From Corynebacterium vitaeruminis DSM 20294 (GTDB taxonomy: Bacteria; Actinomycetota; Actinomycetes; Mycobacteriales; Mycobacteriaceae): a DNA stretch of 64,000 bases. This document shows, piece by piece, positions 55,490 to 63,860 of this stretch (positions are counted from its first letter, which is position 1; every line of letters starts with the position of its first letter). Made by a program: the position numbers and the translations under genes. The DNA is taken from contig NZ_CP004353.1 of the NCBI RefSeq assembly GCF_000550805.1, forward strand, positions 2,480,001-2,544,000. Direction: 5' to 3'. Under the pieces are notes generated by a model. The model was given only the letters and a program-made list of their open reading frames with translations. It did no database searches and was not told where the DNA came from.

Positions 55490-55899
55490 GAAACCTCCTC
55501 GACTTCCATTCCCGGCACGTCGCGTGCCGGGACGTTGCATCGGGGCCCTAATCAGCCCCAAATGAAACTATTTAAGCACAATTCAGCTGCATTTCCATTC
55601 CCGCTCATCGCACACCAATGTCCCATTTGGTCTGTTTTCGGCCCCGCCGAAGGGAAGGCTTGGCACCAGACCGGAAAATAGCTCGTGGATACTTGATCAA
55701 AAAGGCCTACACACTGCCATGATGTGGAATCCAACGAAAAACAACCACCATCACCATGTGGCGGCTGCCACCTCCCAACGTGACACAGGTTGTACCCATT
55801 CGGGGCTGAATTCCCCTTTCAGTTTCCCTCTTCCGGCCCCGAGGTAACCACGGCAAGCAAACCAGGCGCCGCAGCTACCTAACCATTAGAAACGCGACT
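55490..55899. other. Upstream region of the LPXTG gene
   Basis: This stretch is AT-richer than average between about 55560 and 55760. It must hold the minus-strand promoter for the surface protein. No open frame, repeat or known operator that I trust is visible. Confidence 0.45.
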
Positions 55900-56010
55900 A
55901 TGAACGCCATCGTCAGTCGATCCAACGCCTGTCTGGTTGACGCCAGCGTCGTTTTTGTCGTCTTCCTTGTTATGTGGGCCATTGCCTTCCTGGTCGGCGA
56001 CGAGAACTAG
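55900..56010 (+). CDS. Possible small membrane protein (36 aa)
   Basis: A 36-codon frame (start MNAIVSRSNACLVDASVVFV, end LVGDEN) encodes one strong hydrophobic helix, ASVVFVVFLVMWAIAFLVG, then an acidic end. ATG 55900 is preceded by TAGAAA at 7 nt, a poor -10 match, and no Shine-Dalgarno sequence is present. It stands alone upstream of xthA. The helix composition is more convincing than the start signals. Confidence 0.35.
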   Translation: MNAIVSRSNACLVDASVVFVVFLVMWAIAFLVGDEN

Positions 56011-56284
56011 GCAGCCCTCGTCCCGGCGTGTTACCAGTGTTGTCCCTCTACCGCGCGGCGGGGATACGCTTGAGCGCAAGGTCCTTGGGCTGCACGTCGA
56101 GTATGGCGACCATCGAACTTTAGTAAGCGTCGTCAAGCGAAATGCGTGGGTGCTAATCGCCGCGACGCTGGCGACGGTCTGGCACACCGTCGACGTCGCC
56201 TTGTGGGTGCTGCTCGTGGCAAACGTCGCGCTCGACCGCGACCACCGCCACGTTTTCGAGCGCTGGGCAGGTACTGTGTAAGCC
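56011..56284. other. Region between the small ORF and xthA
   Basis: A plus-strand frame ending at 56281 reads VLIAATLATVWHTVDVALWV and LDRDHRHVFERWAGTV, which looks membrane-like, but its only in-frame start is GTG 56150 without promoter or binding site. A one-mismatch copy of the dispersed word is at 56127-56137. The xthA -10 box (TACTGT, 56272-56277) lies here. Confidence 0.45.
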
Positions 56285-57055
56285 ATGCGCATTGTGAATT
56301 GGAACGTCAACTCGATGAGGACCCGTGTGGAACGCGTGCAGGCCTTCCTCACGCGCCACGACGTCGACGTTCTCGCAGTGCAGGAAACCAAGTGCAAGGA
56401 CGAGCAGTTCCCGTACCTGGCCTTCGAGGAGCTCGGCTACGAGGTGGCCCACTTCGGGCTCAACCAGTGGAACGGCGTGGCGATCATCTCCCGCGTCGGC
56501 ATCGAGGACGTGGCCACCTCCTTCCCCGGGCAGCCGGGCTTTAACAAGGACCCGGGGAAGAAGCAGGCCATCGAGGCCCGCGCGCTGGGCGCCACGTGCG
56601 GCGGGGTGCGCGTGTGGAGCCTGTACGTGCCCAACGGCCGCGAGATCGCCGACCCGCACTACGACTACAAGCTGCGCTGGCTCTACGCCCTGTCCTGCTA
56701 CGTCGGCGCCGCGCCCGACGAGCGCATGGTGCTGCTGGGCGACTACAACATCGCCCCGCGCGACCAGGACGTCTGGGACATCCGCGCCTTCGAGGGAAAG
56801 ACGCACGTCACCGAGCCGGAGCGGCAGGCCTTCGAGTCGCTTCTCGACGCCGGACTTGACATCACCAGCCCCCTGGAAGGCTATTCCTACTGGGACTACA
56901 AGGGCGGGCGCTTCCAGCGCGGCCAGGGCATGCTCATCGACTTCCAGCTCTCCCGGGGGCTCAGGCCCACCAACTCCTTCATCGATGTCGACGAGCGCCG
57001 CGGCACCGGCGCCTCCGACCACGCCCCCGTCGTGGTGGACTACGAGCTGGCTTAG
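56285..57055 (+). CDS. xthA: Exodeoxyribonuclease III
   Basis: DNA-repair AP endonuclease and 3'-5' exonuclease. The 256-residue protein has NWNVNSMRTR, VLAVQETKCKDEQFP (metal-binding Glu), YVPNGREIADPHYDYKLRWL, LLGDYNIAPRDQDVWD (Asp/Asn pair) and the C-terminal GTGASDHAPVVVDYEL with the catalytic Asp-His. ATG 56285 follows TACTGT (56272-56277) at 7 nt, so the transcript is leaderless. cls starts 9 nt after the stop and is probably cotranscribed. Confidence 0.96.
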   Translation: MRIVNWNVNSMRTRVERVQAFLTRHDVDVLAVQETKCKDEQFPYLAFEELGYEVAHFGLNQWNGVAIISRVGIEDVATSFPGQPGFNKDPGKKQAIEARALGATCGGVRVWSLYVPNGREIADPHYDYKLRWLYALSCYVGAAPDERMVLLGDYNIAPRDQDVWDIRAFEGKTHVTEPERQAFESLLDAGLDITSPLEGYSYWDYKGGRFQRGQGMLIDFQLSRGLRPTNSFIDVDERRGTGASDHAPVVVDYELA

Positions 57056-57064
57056 GGGGCGTGC

Positions 57065-58561
57065 ATGATGATCTCCTGGAACCTCGACCTATCCACCTGG
57101 CAGACGATCGGGCTCATCGTCGACTACACCCTCAAGGTTGCAGCGGTCGGCTTCGTACCGGAGGGCCGCCGGCCGAGCTCCTCGACGGCGTGGCTGCTGG
57201 TCATCTTGCTGCTGCCCTACATCGGCCTGCCGCTGTTCCTGCTCATGGGCAGCCCCTACATCAACCGCCGGCGCCACCGCATCCAGCAGGAGGCGAACTC
57301 GGCGATCACCGACGTCCAGGCCATCGAGCCGGACTACCCGGAGGGCTCGGTGCAAAACACGGAGATCGCCTCGATGATCCGGCTCAACCGCAGGCTAACG
57401 GCGATGCCCGCGGTGAGCAGCACCAACCTGGGGCTGCACACCAACTACCGCGAGTCGATCCTGCAGATGGCCCGTGCCGTCGACTCCGCGACCAAATACG
57501 TCCACGCCGAGATCTACATCATCGCCTGGGACCCCACCACCGAGGTGTTCTTCCAGGCGCTCGAGCGCGCGGTCAAGCGCGGGGTGGACGTGCGCGTGCT
57601 CTTCGACCAGGTGGGCAGCTGGAAGTACCCGGGCTACCTCAAGCTGGGCAAGCGCCTCGACTCGATCGGCGTGAACTGGCAGCTCATGCTCCCGCTGCAG
57701 CCGCATCGCTGGCGATTTAGGCGCCCCGACCTGCGCAACCACCGCAAGATGCTCATCATCGACGGCGAGCGCGGCTTCCTCGGCTCGCAGAACATCATCG
57801 ACTCCAGCTACCTCAAGCGCGCCAACGTCAAGGTCGGCCGGCACTGGGTCGACGTCATGGTGGAGCTGTCCGGCCCCGTGGTGGCGTCGATGAACATGGT
57901 CTTCGCCGTGGACTGGTACCTCGAATCCGAGGAGCTCATCCCCATCGACGATGACATCCTGGGCCCCGGGATCCCCACCACCCACAACTCCTCGACCAAC
58001 ATCGTGCAACTCGTGCCGTCGGGCCCCGGCTACACCACGGAGCCGAACCTGCGCCTGTTCAACTCGATCATCCACCACGCCAAGGAGCGGCTGGTGATGT
58101 GCTCGCCGTACTTCATCCCCGACGAGTCCATGCTCGAGGCCGTGACCACCGCCTGCTACCGCGGCGTGGAGGTGGAGCTCTACGTGAGCGAGAAGGGGGA
58201 TCAGTTCATGGTCCACCACGCGCAGTCGTCCTATTACCAGGCGCTCCTGGAGGCGGGCGTGCGGATCTTCATGTACCCCAAGCCCGCGGTCCTGCACTCG
58301 AAGTACATGCTCGCCGACCCGGAGTCCGGGTCCGCGGCGGTGGGCGTCGTTGGCTCGTCGAACATGGACATGCGCAGCTTCGGCCTCAACTACGAGGTCT
58401 CGCTCATGGTCACCCGCGGCAATATCATAGGCGAGCTCAACGAGCTGACCAAGGAGTACAAGGAGCTTTCCGACGAGCTGACGCTGGAGGAGTGGAACCA
58501 GCGCAGCTGGGGCCGCCGGTACGTGGACAACGTCATGCGGCTGACCTCGGCGCTGCAGTAG
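57065..58561 (+). CDS. cls: Cardiolipin synthase
   Basis: Membrane enzyme joining phosphatidylglycerol molecules to cardiolipin. The 498-residue protein has two N-terminal membrane helices (about residues 12-30 and 42-62), then two phospholipase D half-domains with HKD motifs: NHRKMLIIDGERGFLGSQN (HxKxxxxD) and LHSKYMLADPESGSAAVG with VGSSNMDMRSFGLNYE. The ATG pair at 57065/57068 follows GGGGG; either may be the start. It lies directly after xthA and ends before the second palindromic element. Confidence 0.94.
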   Translation: MMISWNLDLSTWQTIGLIVDYTLKVAAVGFVPEGRRPSSSTAWLLVILLLPYIGLPLFLLMGSPYINRRRHRIQQEANSAITDVQAIEPDYPEGSVQNTEIASMIRLNRRLTAMPAVSSTNLGLHTNYRESILQMARAVDSATKYVHAEIYIIAWDPTTEVFFQALERAVKRGVDVRVLFDQVGSWKYPGYLKLGKRLDSIGVNWQLMLPLQPHRWRFRRPDLRNHRKMLIIDGERGFLGSQNIIDSSYLKRANVKVGRHWVDVMVELSGPVVASMNMVFAVDWYLESEELIPIDDDILGPGIPTTHNSSTNIVQLVPSGPGYTTEPNLRLFNSIIHHAKERLVMCSPYFIPDESMLEAVTTACYRGVEVELYVSEKGDQFMVHHAQSSYYQALLEAGVRIFMYPKPAVLHSKYMLADPESGSAAVGVVGSSNMDMRSFGLNYEVSLMVTRGNIIGELNELTKEYKELSDELTLEEWNQRSWGRRYVDNVMRLTSALQ

Positions 58562-58580
58562 CGCGCGGCGCGCTAGCAAA

Positions 58581-58671
58581 AAGGCCGACTTCACTCACTA
58601 GACTTCACCCCGTTTGTATACCCACCCGGGGTATTTTTTGGCGTGAGGTCGAATGTGCGAAGTCGGCCGTA
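58581..58671. repeat. Palindromic intergenic element, copy B
   Basis: A 91-bp imperfect palindrome centred on ATACCCACCCGGGGTAT (58618-58634). GGCCGACTTC (58583-58592) pairs with GAAGTCGGCC (58659-58668), and the arms match at 24 of the first 31 positions. Arm words (CGGCCGA-N-TTC, TCGACCTCA) line up with those of copy A at 21130-21224 at the same distances from the core. It lies between the convergent cls and exporter genes; a dispersed word follows directly (58674-58684). Confidence 0.8.
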
Positions 58672-58673
58672 GG

Positions 58674-58684
58674 CGTCGACAAGC
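58674..58684 (-). repeat. Dispersed word GCTTDTCGACG
   Basis: Directly beside palindromic element B; the last base is the first base of the exporter's stop codon complement. Confidence 0.8.
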
Positions 58685-59871
58685 TAGCTGGCGCGGGAGG
58701 CGACCCGCAGGCCGGCGACGGCAACCAAGTAGGAGATGATCATGCACACCGCCATGGAGAAAGCGCGGTTGCTGCCGATGCCCACCAGCGGCGAGACGAT
58801 GCCCGCCAGCATGAACTGCGCGCAGCCGAGCACCGCGGAACCGGCACCCGCGCGCTCGCGGACGAGCCCGGTGGCCAGCGCCGTGGCGTTGCCCATGACC
58901 ATCGACATCGGGGCGATGGCGAAGAACAGCGCGGGCAGCATGACCCACGAGGTCAGCGCGAACTTGGAGCCGAAGGCCAGCACGATGATGGCCACGCCGA
59001 TGACCGCGATCGCGGCACGCAGGATCTGCGCCGGGGAGTAGTGGTCCATGAGGCGGTTGTTCAGCGCGCCGCAGACCATCATGCCGATCGCGTTGAGCGC
59101 GAAGATGAGCGAGTAGGTGGTCACGCTAAAGCCCAGCTGGTTCTGGATGAGGAACGGCGAGGCCGAGATGTAGGAGAACATGACGCCGAAGATGAACGCG
59201 AAGGTGATGCCGTAGCCCACGAAGCCGCGGTTCTTCAGCACGTACGGGTAGCCGCGCAGGGTGTTCGCGAACGACGCGCCCTTGCGCTTCTCCTTCGGGT
59301 GCGACTCCTTGACCTGGAACACCGCCACGAGCAGCTGCAGCGCGCAGATCCCCGTGAGGACCCAGAAGACGCCGCGCCAGCCGATCGGCCCCACCAGCAG
59401 GCCACCGAGCACCGGCGCCAGCACCGGGGCGATGCCCTGGATGATCATCATGAGCGTGAACGCCTTCGCGGCGGCCACGCCCTTGGCGAGGTCGGGGATG
59501 ACGGTTCGGGCGAGCACCACGCACGCGCCGGAGCCAAGCCCCTGCACGAGGCGGGCCGCGATGAGGATGCCCACGTTGGGCGTGATCGCGCAGACCACGG
59601 AGGCCGCCACCGCGAGCGCCGCGCCGCCGATCATGAGCCCGCGGCGGCCGAGCGAGTCAGACAGCCCGCCGATGACGAGCTGGCCGATCGCCATGCCGAC
59701 CATGAACCCGGACAGGGTCAGCTGCACCAGCGCGGCGGTGGTGCCGAGGTCGGTAACGATCGTCGGCAGCGCCGAGAGGTACATGTCGGTGGCGAAGGGG
59801 CCGGAGGCCGACAGCAGCGCCAGGCCGGTGAGGAGGGCGGGGGTGAGCTTCTGTGGAGAAGCGGAAGTCAA
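58684..59871 (-). CDS. Multidrug efflux MFS transporter, Bcr/CflA type
   Basis: Proton-driven exporter of 395 residues with 12 helices. Family features are ASGPFATDMYLSALPTI (motif typical of Bcr/CflA near the N terminus), GGLSDSLGRRGLMIGGA (motif A), LVQGLGSGACVVLARTVIPD and VLGGLLVGPIGWRGVFW (motif C-like). The substrate is unknown. The start is weak: TTG at 59869-59871 gives MTSASPQKLTPALL, and no clear ribosome site precedes it. The stop TAG overlaps by one base a dispersed word. It is divergent from nptA. Confidence 0.87.
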   Translation of the reverse strand: MTSASPQKLTPALLTGLALLSASGPFATDMYLSALPTIVTDLGTTAALVQLTLSGFMVGMAIGQLVIGGLSDSLGRRGLMIGGAALAVAASVVCAITPNVGILIAARLVQGLGSGACVVLARTVIPDLAKGVAAAKAFTLMMIIQGIAPVLAPVLGGLLVGPIGWRGVFWVLTGICALQLLVAVFQVKESHPKEKRKGASFANTLRGYPYVLKNRGFVGYGITFAFIFGVMFSYISASPFLIQNQLGFSVTTYSLIFALNAIGMMVCGALNNRLMDHYSPAQILRAAIAVIGVAIIVLAFGSKFALTSWVMLPALFFAIAPMSMVMGNATALATGLVRERAGAGSAVLGCAQFMLAGIVSPLVGIGSNRAFSMAVCMIISYLVAVAGLRVASRAS

Positions 59872-60070
59872 TAGGGGTGCCTCGTTTCCAAGAGATCCGA
59901 AAGGGGCCGCACATTAGGCGACCCAAACATTTTAGTCCGCTTGGCTGAAAGTGCCAGTCGGCCGCTGCGCCATTCGGGTTGGGGGCCGATGTTTCCACTT
60001 CCGCCGCCAACTGGGTAAGTTTTAGATGAACGGGCTGAGAAAAGCTCATGAAGGGAAGGAGAACGCGCGG

Positions 60071-61282
60071 ATGTCGTACACCACCTCGCGCTCGTCCTCC
60101 CTGGACCCCTCCCACTTCACCCGCTACCAGGAGTTTCAGCACCCCACGCACATCGACGTCCACGACCTCGACCTCAACGGGCCCACCTCGTGGACGCGCG
60201 CCGGCGCGCTCCTCAACTGGGCCACCATCGTGGCCGCGTTCGCGCTCATGACGATCGGCTTGCACTTCATCGTTGACGCGCTGACCGCACTGTTTCCCAC
60301 CACCCAGGGAACCGTCTTCCGCGAGGGGCTCGGCCCCTTCACCGGATTAGCCGCAGGCATCCTGGCCACGGCGCTGCTGCAGTCGTCCTCGGCGGTGACC
60401 GTCTCCCTCGTGTACGGCGTGGGCACGGGGATGCTGAGCACCGAGGCGGCCATCTCGGCGATCTTCGGCGCCAACATCGCAACGACCATGAGCCCGCTCT
60501 TCCTCACCTTCTGGCTGGGCCCGGACCGCGAGCGCGCCGAGCGAGCGCAGCGGATGGCGTTCATGCACGTGTGGTTCAACATCCTCGGCGTGGCCGTGTT
60601 CTTGCCCCTCGAGCTGGCTTTCCATCCCCTTGAGACGGTTGCCCACAGGTTGGTTGCCCCGGTCAATGACCTGGTTCAGTCCGAGGACGTCTTCCAAGGC
60701 ATCTCCCGCCACTATTGGGGAAACTCCTACTCGACCGGATCCGGCATGATGTGGCTGGAGTTCGTGGGGGGATCCGTGCTGGCGGTCGCTGCGGTCGTGC
60801 TGTTGCAGCACCGGATCAAGGCGCTCATCGGGGGTACGGGGTTTGCCATCCTCGAGCGCGCGGGAGGGATCACCGACGTCGCGGGGCTCACGCTGGGAGT
60901 GCTCGCAACCATGGCCTCCGGGTACTCCTCCGCGACGGTCACGGCCGTGGCGGGCGCCGCCAGCGTCAAGGCGATACGCGACCGCGCGGCGCTTCCCATC
61001 ATCATGGGCGCGAACATCGGCACCACGCTGACGGGCATCCTCATCGCGTTCCAGCTCGGCTCGCCCGCGGGGTCGGTGGCGCTGCGCGTCGCGCTCGTGC
61101 ACCTGCTGTTCAACCTGACCGGCACGCTCGTGGTCTTGCTCGTCCCGTTCGCGCGCCGGCTCATCGTCGCGCTTGCTACGCGGTCCGCTTCCGCTTTTCG
61201 ACGTTCCTACGCGGCCGGACTCGCGATCATGGTCCTTACCGGCTGGGTCATCCCGCTCATCATCTTGAGCGTGTTCCGCTAG
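60071..61282 (+). CDS. Na+/phosphate cotransporter (NptA/PNaS family)
   Basis: Sodium-dependent phosphate importer of 403 residues. The hallmark ILATALLQSSSAVTVSLVYG carries the QSSS motif with GANIATTMSP after it, and the inverted second half has ATMASGYSSATVTAVAGAAS and IMGANIGTTLTGILIAF, with the second QSSS degenerate. About eight helices; a 40-residue hydrophilic N terminus precedes them. AAGGAG lies 9 nt before the ATG at 60071; an upstream ATG at 60026 is less likely. Its stop shares CTAG (61279-61282) with the convergent ABC permease gene. A dispersed word lies near its 3' end (61193). Confidence 0.88.
   Translation: MSYTTSRSSSLDPSHFTRYQEFQHPTHIDVHDLDLNGPTSWTRAGALLNWATIVAAFALMTIGLHFIVDALTALFPTTQGTVFREGLGPFTGLAAGILATALLQSSSAVTVSLVYGVGTGMLSTEAAISAIFGANIATTMSPLFLTFWLGPDRERAERAQRMAFMHVWFNILGVAVFLPLELAFHPLETVAHRLVAPVNDLVQSEDVFQGISRHYWGNSYSTGSGMMWLEFVGGSVLAVAAVVLLQHRIKALIGGTGFAILERAGGITDVAGLTLGVLATMASGYSSATVTAVAGAASVKAIRDRAALPIIMGANIGTTLTGILIAFQLGSPAGSVALRVALVHLLFNLTGTLVVLLVPFARRLIVALATRSASAFRRSYAAGLAIMVLTGWVIPLIILSVFR
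61193..61203 (+). repeat. Dispersed word GCTTDTCGACG
   Basis: Near the 3' end of the Na/Pi cotransporter gene, read as S-A-F-R-R-S. Confidence 0.78.
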
Positions 61283-62037
61283 GCGTCGCGACGGTTGAGC
61301 AGGACGAGCCCCACGATGTAGAAGCCAACGGCCCACGCCGCGAAATAGAGGCCGCTTCCGGCAACCCCCCACGGGCCGTCCGCGATGGCGGAGTCGGTAA
61401 TGAAGGCCGACATGTTGCTCATCGGGCCGTACTTGCCCACGTAGGTGCCCACCTTCGGGACCAGCGTGAGCAGGCTCTCGAGCGTGGTCATCCAGAGCAG
61501 GAGCAGCGCCACCGCACCCGCGGTCTGGCGGACGATGAATGCGATGGCCTGGCCGAGCACGGTGAGCAGGAAGGCCACCAGCGGGTAGGCCCACATGATG
61601 CGGCGGGCGGCGGGGTCGTTCCAGACGTCGAGGGTGGCGCTTTCCTCCGCCGTGGCCAGCATCTTAGCCAGGTAGAAGGACGCCAGGACCGTGAGGAAGG
61701 TGAGCACTGCGGCGATGACACCGTAGAGCACCAGCTTGGCGAGTGCCACGACGGTGCGGTTCGGGGTGGCCATGAAGGTCACCGACTGGTACTTGTGCCG
61801 GTACTCGGCGGTGACCACCATGATCGCCTGGATCGCGATGACGATGATCGACATCCCCTGGACGCCGGAGACGGCGTCCTTGGCCTGGAGCATCTTGACG
61901 CCCATGATCTCCGTGACGTTCTTGCCCACAAAGGCCGCCAGGATGAGGCCGAAGGCGACGATGAGCAGCGAGGTCCACCAGAATGCCTTGGTGGTGTGCA
62001 GCTTGGTCCACTCGGCGCGAAGCGTATTGAGAAACAT
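61279..62037 (-). CDS. ABC transporter permease (ABC-2 type)
   Basis: Membrane component of 252 residues with six helices: LRAEWTKLHTTKAFWWTSLL at the N terminus is typical of ABC-2 exporters (TKLxT pattern), as are MSIIVIAIQAIMVVTAEYRH and ATPNRTVVALAKLVLYGVIA. It pairs with the ATPase encoded 18 nt upstream. The substrate is unknown; antibiotic or lipid export is possible. The stop codon overlaps that of nptA on the other strand. Confidence 0.87.
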   Translation of the reverse strand: MFLNTLRAEWTKLHTTKAFWWTSLLIVAFGLILAAFVGKNVTEIMGVKMLQAKDAVSGVQGMSIIVIAIQAIMVVTAEYRHKYQSVTFMATPNRTVVALAKLVLYGVIAAVLTFLTVLASFYLAKMLATAEESATLDVWNDPAARRIMWAYPLVAFLLTVLGQAIAFIVRQTAGAVALLLLWMTTLESLLTLVPKVGTYVGKYGPMSNMSAFITDSAIADGPWGVAGSGLYFAAWAVGFYIVGLVLLNRRDA

Positions 62038-62055
62038 GTATTGATTCCTTCCCTG

Positions 62056-63042
62056 TTACTTTCGCACCCGGTGGCTGCCCGCCCGGCGGGGCGCTGGCTT
62101 GCCTGCGAGGCTGCCCTGCTCCGGGGTGATCGTCGAGTGGTACTGGACGGCGTCGCCGGTCAGCTGCATGAACGCTTCCTCCAGCGAGGCGTGGCGCTGC
62201 TCGAGCAGCGCGAGCTCTATGCCCTTCTCGAAGGCAATGGCGCCAACCTCGTCGGAGGTGCGCTCCGGGATGGTGAGCGTGGGGCGCTCCTCCTCGTCGG
62301 TGCCCTCCTGGACCTCGAAGCCGCGGCTAATAAGCTCGTCTCGGAGCGTGCCGAGGTCGCCCGCGCGCACGACGACGGCGGTGCTGGCGTAGTTCTTGAT
62401 GAACTCGTACGTCGTGGAGTTGGCCACGAGCTTGCCGCGGCCGATGACCACGAGCTCGTCGGCGGTCTGCGACATCTCCGACAGCAGGTGGGAGCTGACC
62501 AGCACGGTGCGTCCCTGCTCCGCGAGCGAGCGCAGGAAGTCGCGCACCCAGCGGATGCCCTCGGGGTCGAGGCCGTTGACCGGCTCGTCGAGGATGAGGA
62601 CCTCGGGGTCGCCGAGCAGCGCGGCGGCGAGGCCTAGGCGCTGGCCCATGCCGAGCGAGAACCCGCCCGCCTTCTTGCCCGCGACGTCGCTCAACCCAAC
62701 CAGCCCCAGGACCTCCTCCACGCGGGAGGTGGGGATGCCGTTGGTCTGGGCGATCCACTTGAGGTGGTTGGCGGCGCTGCGATTGGGGTGGACTGCCTTG
62801 GCGTCGATAAGCGCCCCAACGGTGCGAAGCGGCTGCTTGAGCCTGCGGTAGGCGGTGCCGTCGATGGTGGCGGTGCCGGCTGTGGGCGTGTCGAGCCCCA
62901 AGATCATCCGCATCGTGGTCGACTTGCCCGCACCATTGGGGCCGAGAAAGCCGGTGACGATGCCGGGTTTCACGTCAAAGGTGAGGTCGTCGACGGCACG
63001 CACCGCGCCGTATTGCTTGGTCAAGCCGCGCACTTCAATCAT
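62056..63042 (-). CDS. ABC transporter ATP-binding protein
   Basis: ATPase of 328 residues for the adjacent permease. Walker A GPNGAGKSTTM (about residues 36-46), signature FSLGMGQRLGLAAALL, Walker B VLILDEPVNGLDPEG and the H-loop SSHLLSE are all intact. The C-terminal 110 residues form the extension seen in bacitracin/daunorubicin-type exporters, with a basic tail. The start is placed at ATG 63040-63042, 7 nt after CAGACT (plus-strand 63050-63055), in preference to the GTG at 63046-63048. A dispersed word at 62802 encodes LIDAK. Confidence 0.93.
   Translation of the reverse strand: MIEVRGLTKQYGAVRAVDDLTFDVKPGIVTGFLGPNGAGKSTTMRMILGLDTPTAGTATIDGTAYRRLKQPLRTVGALIDAKAVHPNRSAANHLKWIAQTNGIPTSRVEEVLGLVGLSDVAGKKAGGFSLGMGQRLGLAAALLGDPEVLILDEPVNGLDPEGIRWVRDFLRSLAEQGRTVLVSSHLLSEMSQTADELVVIGRGKLVANSTTYEFIKNYASTAVVVRAGDLGTLRDELISRGFEVQEGTDEEERPTLTIPERTSDEVGAIAFEKGIELALLEQRHASLEEAFMQLTGDAVQYHSTITPEQGSLAGKPAPRRAGSHRVRK
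62802..62812 (-). repeat. Dispersed word GCTTDTCGACG
   Basis: Inside the ABC ATPase gene, read as A-L-I-D-A-K, with the extended CCAAGG flank. Confidence 0.8.
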
Positions 63043-63116
63043 GCCCACCAGTCTGGCACAGGTTAACCCGCGCCCGCCGGGGCGAGCTGAAGGTTTCGCT
63101 CACAGCGAACGCCGCG

Positions 63117-63647
63117 CTAGGCGCCGAGCGCCTCGATGAGCAGGTCCTTGACCCGCGGCCACGACTTGGCGAAGGCGGGCATGAGGTCGAGCGCCGCCAC
63201 CTGGTCGACGGGCACCCAGCGCAACTCGCAGGACTCCTCGTTGGCGGTGGTGGCGAGCTCGCCCGGCGCGAGCGCGAAGACGGTGGTGTAGGTCCAGCCG
63301 CCCGCGAGCGAGGGCCGGGCAGGGTCGGAGGCGAAGGGCCCCGCGGTCACGGCCCAGGACAGCACGCGGTAGGAATCGGGGCTGATGCCGGTCTCCTCCT
63401 CGACCTCGCGGCCCGCGGCCTCGGCGACGGTCTCGTGCTCCTCGCGCGCGCCGCCCGGCAGCGCCCAGGTGTCCCCGTTGCTGGTCCAGGCCGCGCGGTG
63501 CTGCATGAGGATGACCCAGCCGTCCTCCCCCGGCGCGGCCAGCGCGAGGCCCGCGGCGCCGTGGCGCCCCCACATGCGCGCGCCGCCCGGGCCCGCCGCC
63601 CAGCCTTCCCCGTGGAAAGACGCGCTCAAGCTCTCGATTCCAGCCAT
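63117..63647 (-). CDS. NUDIX hydrolase
   Basis: Cleaves a nucleoside diphosphate linked to another group; substrate unknown. The 176-residue protein has the NUDIX box as GGAREEHETVAEAAGREVEE with ETG following (Gly, Glu and the REVEE core all present, at about residues 68-90), and ALPGG before it. The start ATG at 63645-63647 lies 7 nt after TATGCT (plus-strand 63655-63660), so it is leaderless; an in-frame ATG at 63659 lies within that -10 box. A dispersed word lies just upstream at 63670. Confidence 0.92.
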   Translation of the reverse strand: MAGIESLSASFHGEGWAAGPGGARMWGRHGAAGLALAAPGEDGWVILMQHRAAWTSNGDTWALPGGAREEHETVAEAAGREVEEETGISPDSYRVLSWAVTAGPFASDPARPSLAGGWTYTTVFALAPGELATTANEESCELRWVPVDQVAALDLMPAFAKSWPRVKDLLIEALGA

Positions 63648-63669
63648 GTTTCCCAGCATAAGCGTTTTC

Positions 63670-63680
63670 GCTTGTCGACG
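63670..63680 (+). repeat. Dispersed word GCTTDTCGACG
   Basis: Non-coding copy 10 bp upstream of the NUDIX -10 box. Confidence 0.8.
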
Positions 63681-63714
63681 GTTACCTTCGGCTTGCGGCC
63701 GAACGCGTCACGAT

Positions 63715-63860
63715 TAACCCCATAGCATTACTCCCGTCACATCGGTATCGGTTATGCTGGGGAAAAGCGCGTCCCCTCCCCGGAGGGCGCAAGTTTTTCT
63801 ATCCTGGTAAGAAGGTGTCGGCCACGGTGGGCTCACACCTAGTGAGAAAAGTAGGCATGG
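63715..63860 (+). promoter_or_regulatory. Promoter and structured leader of the last gene
   Basis: A -10-like TATGCT (about 63755-63760) precedes roughly 95 nt of leader. Inside are a GCGC...GCGC hairpin around CCCTCCCCGGAGGG (about 63769-63790) and AGGTGT/ACACCT halves (about 63812-63840). There is no Shine-Dalgarno sequence at the ATG. I cannot match this to a known riboswitch. Confidence 0.4.

Noticed and set aside
56150..56281. A 43-codon membrane-like frame just upstream of xthA
   Set aside because: Only a GTG start without promoter or ribosome site is available, and the end overlaps the xthA promoter; noted in the interval entry only.
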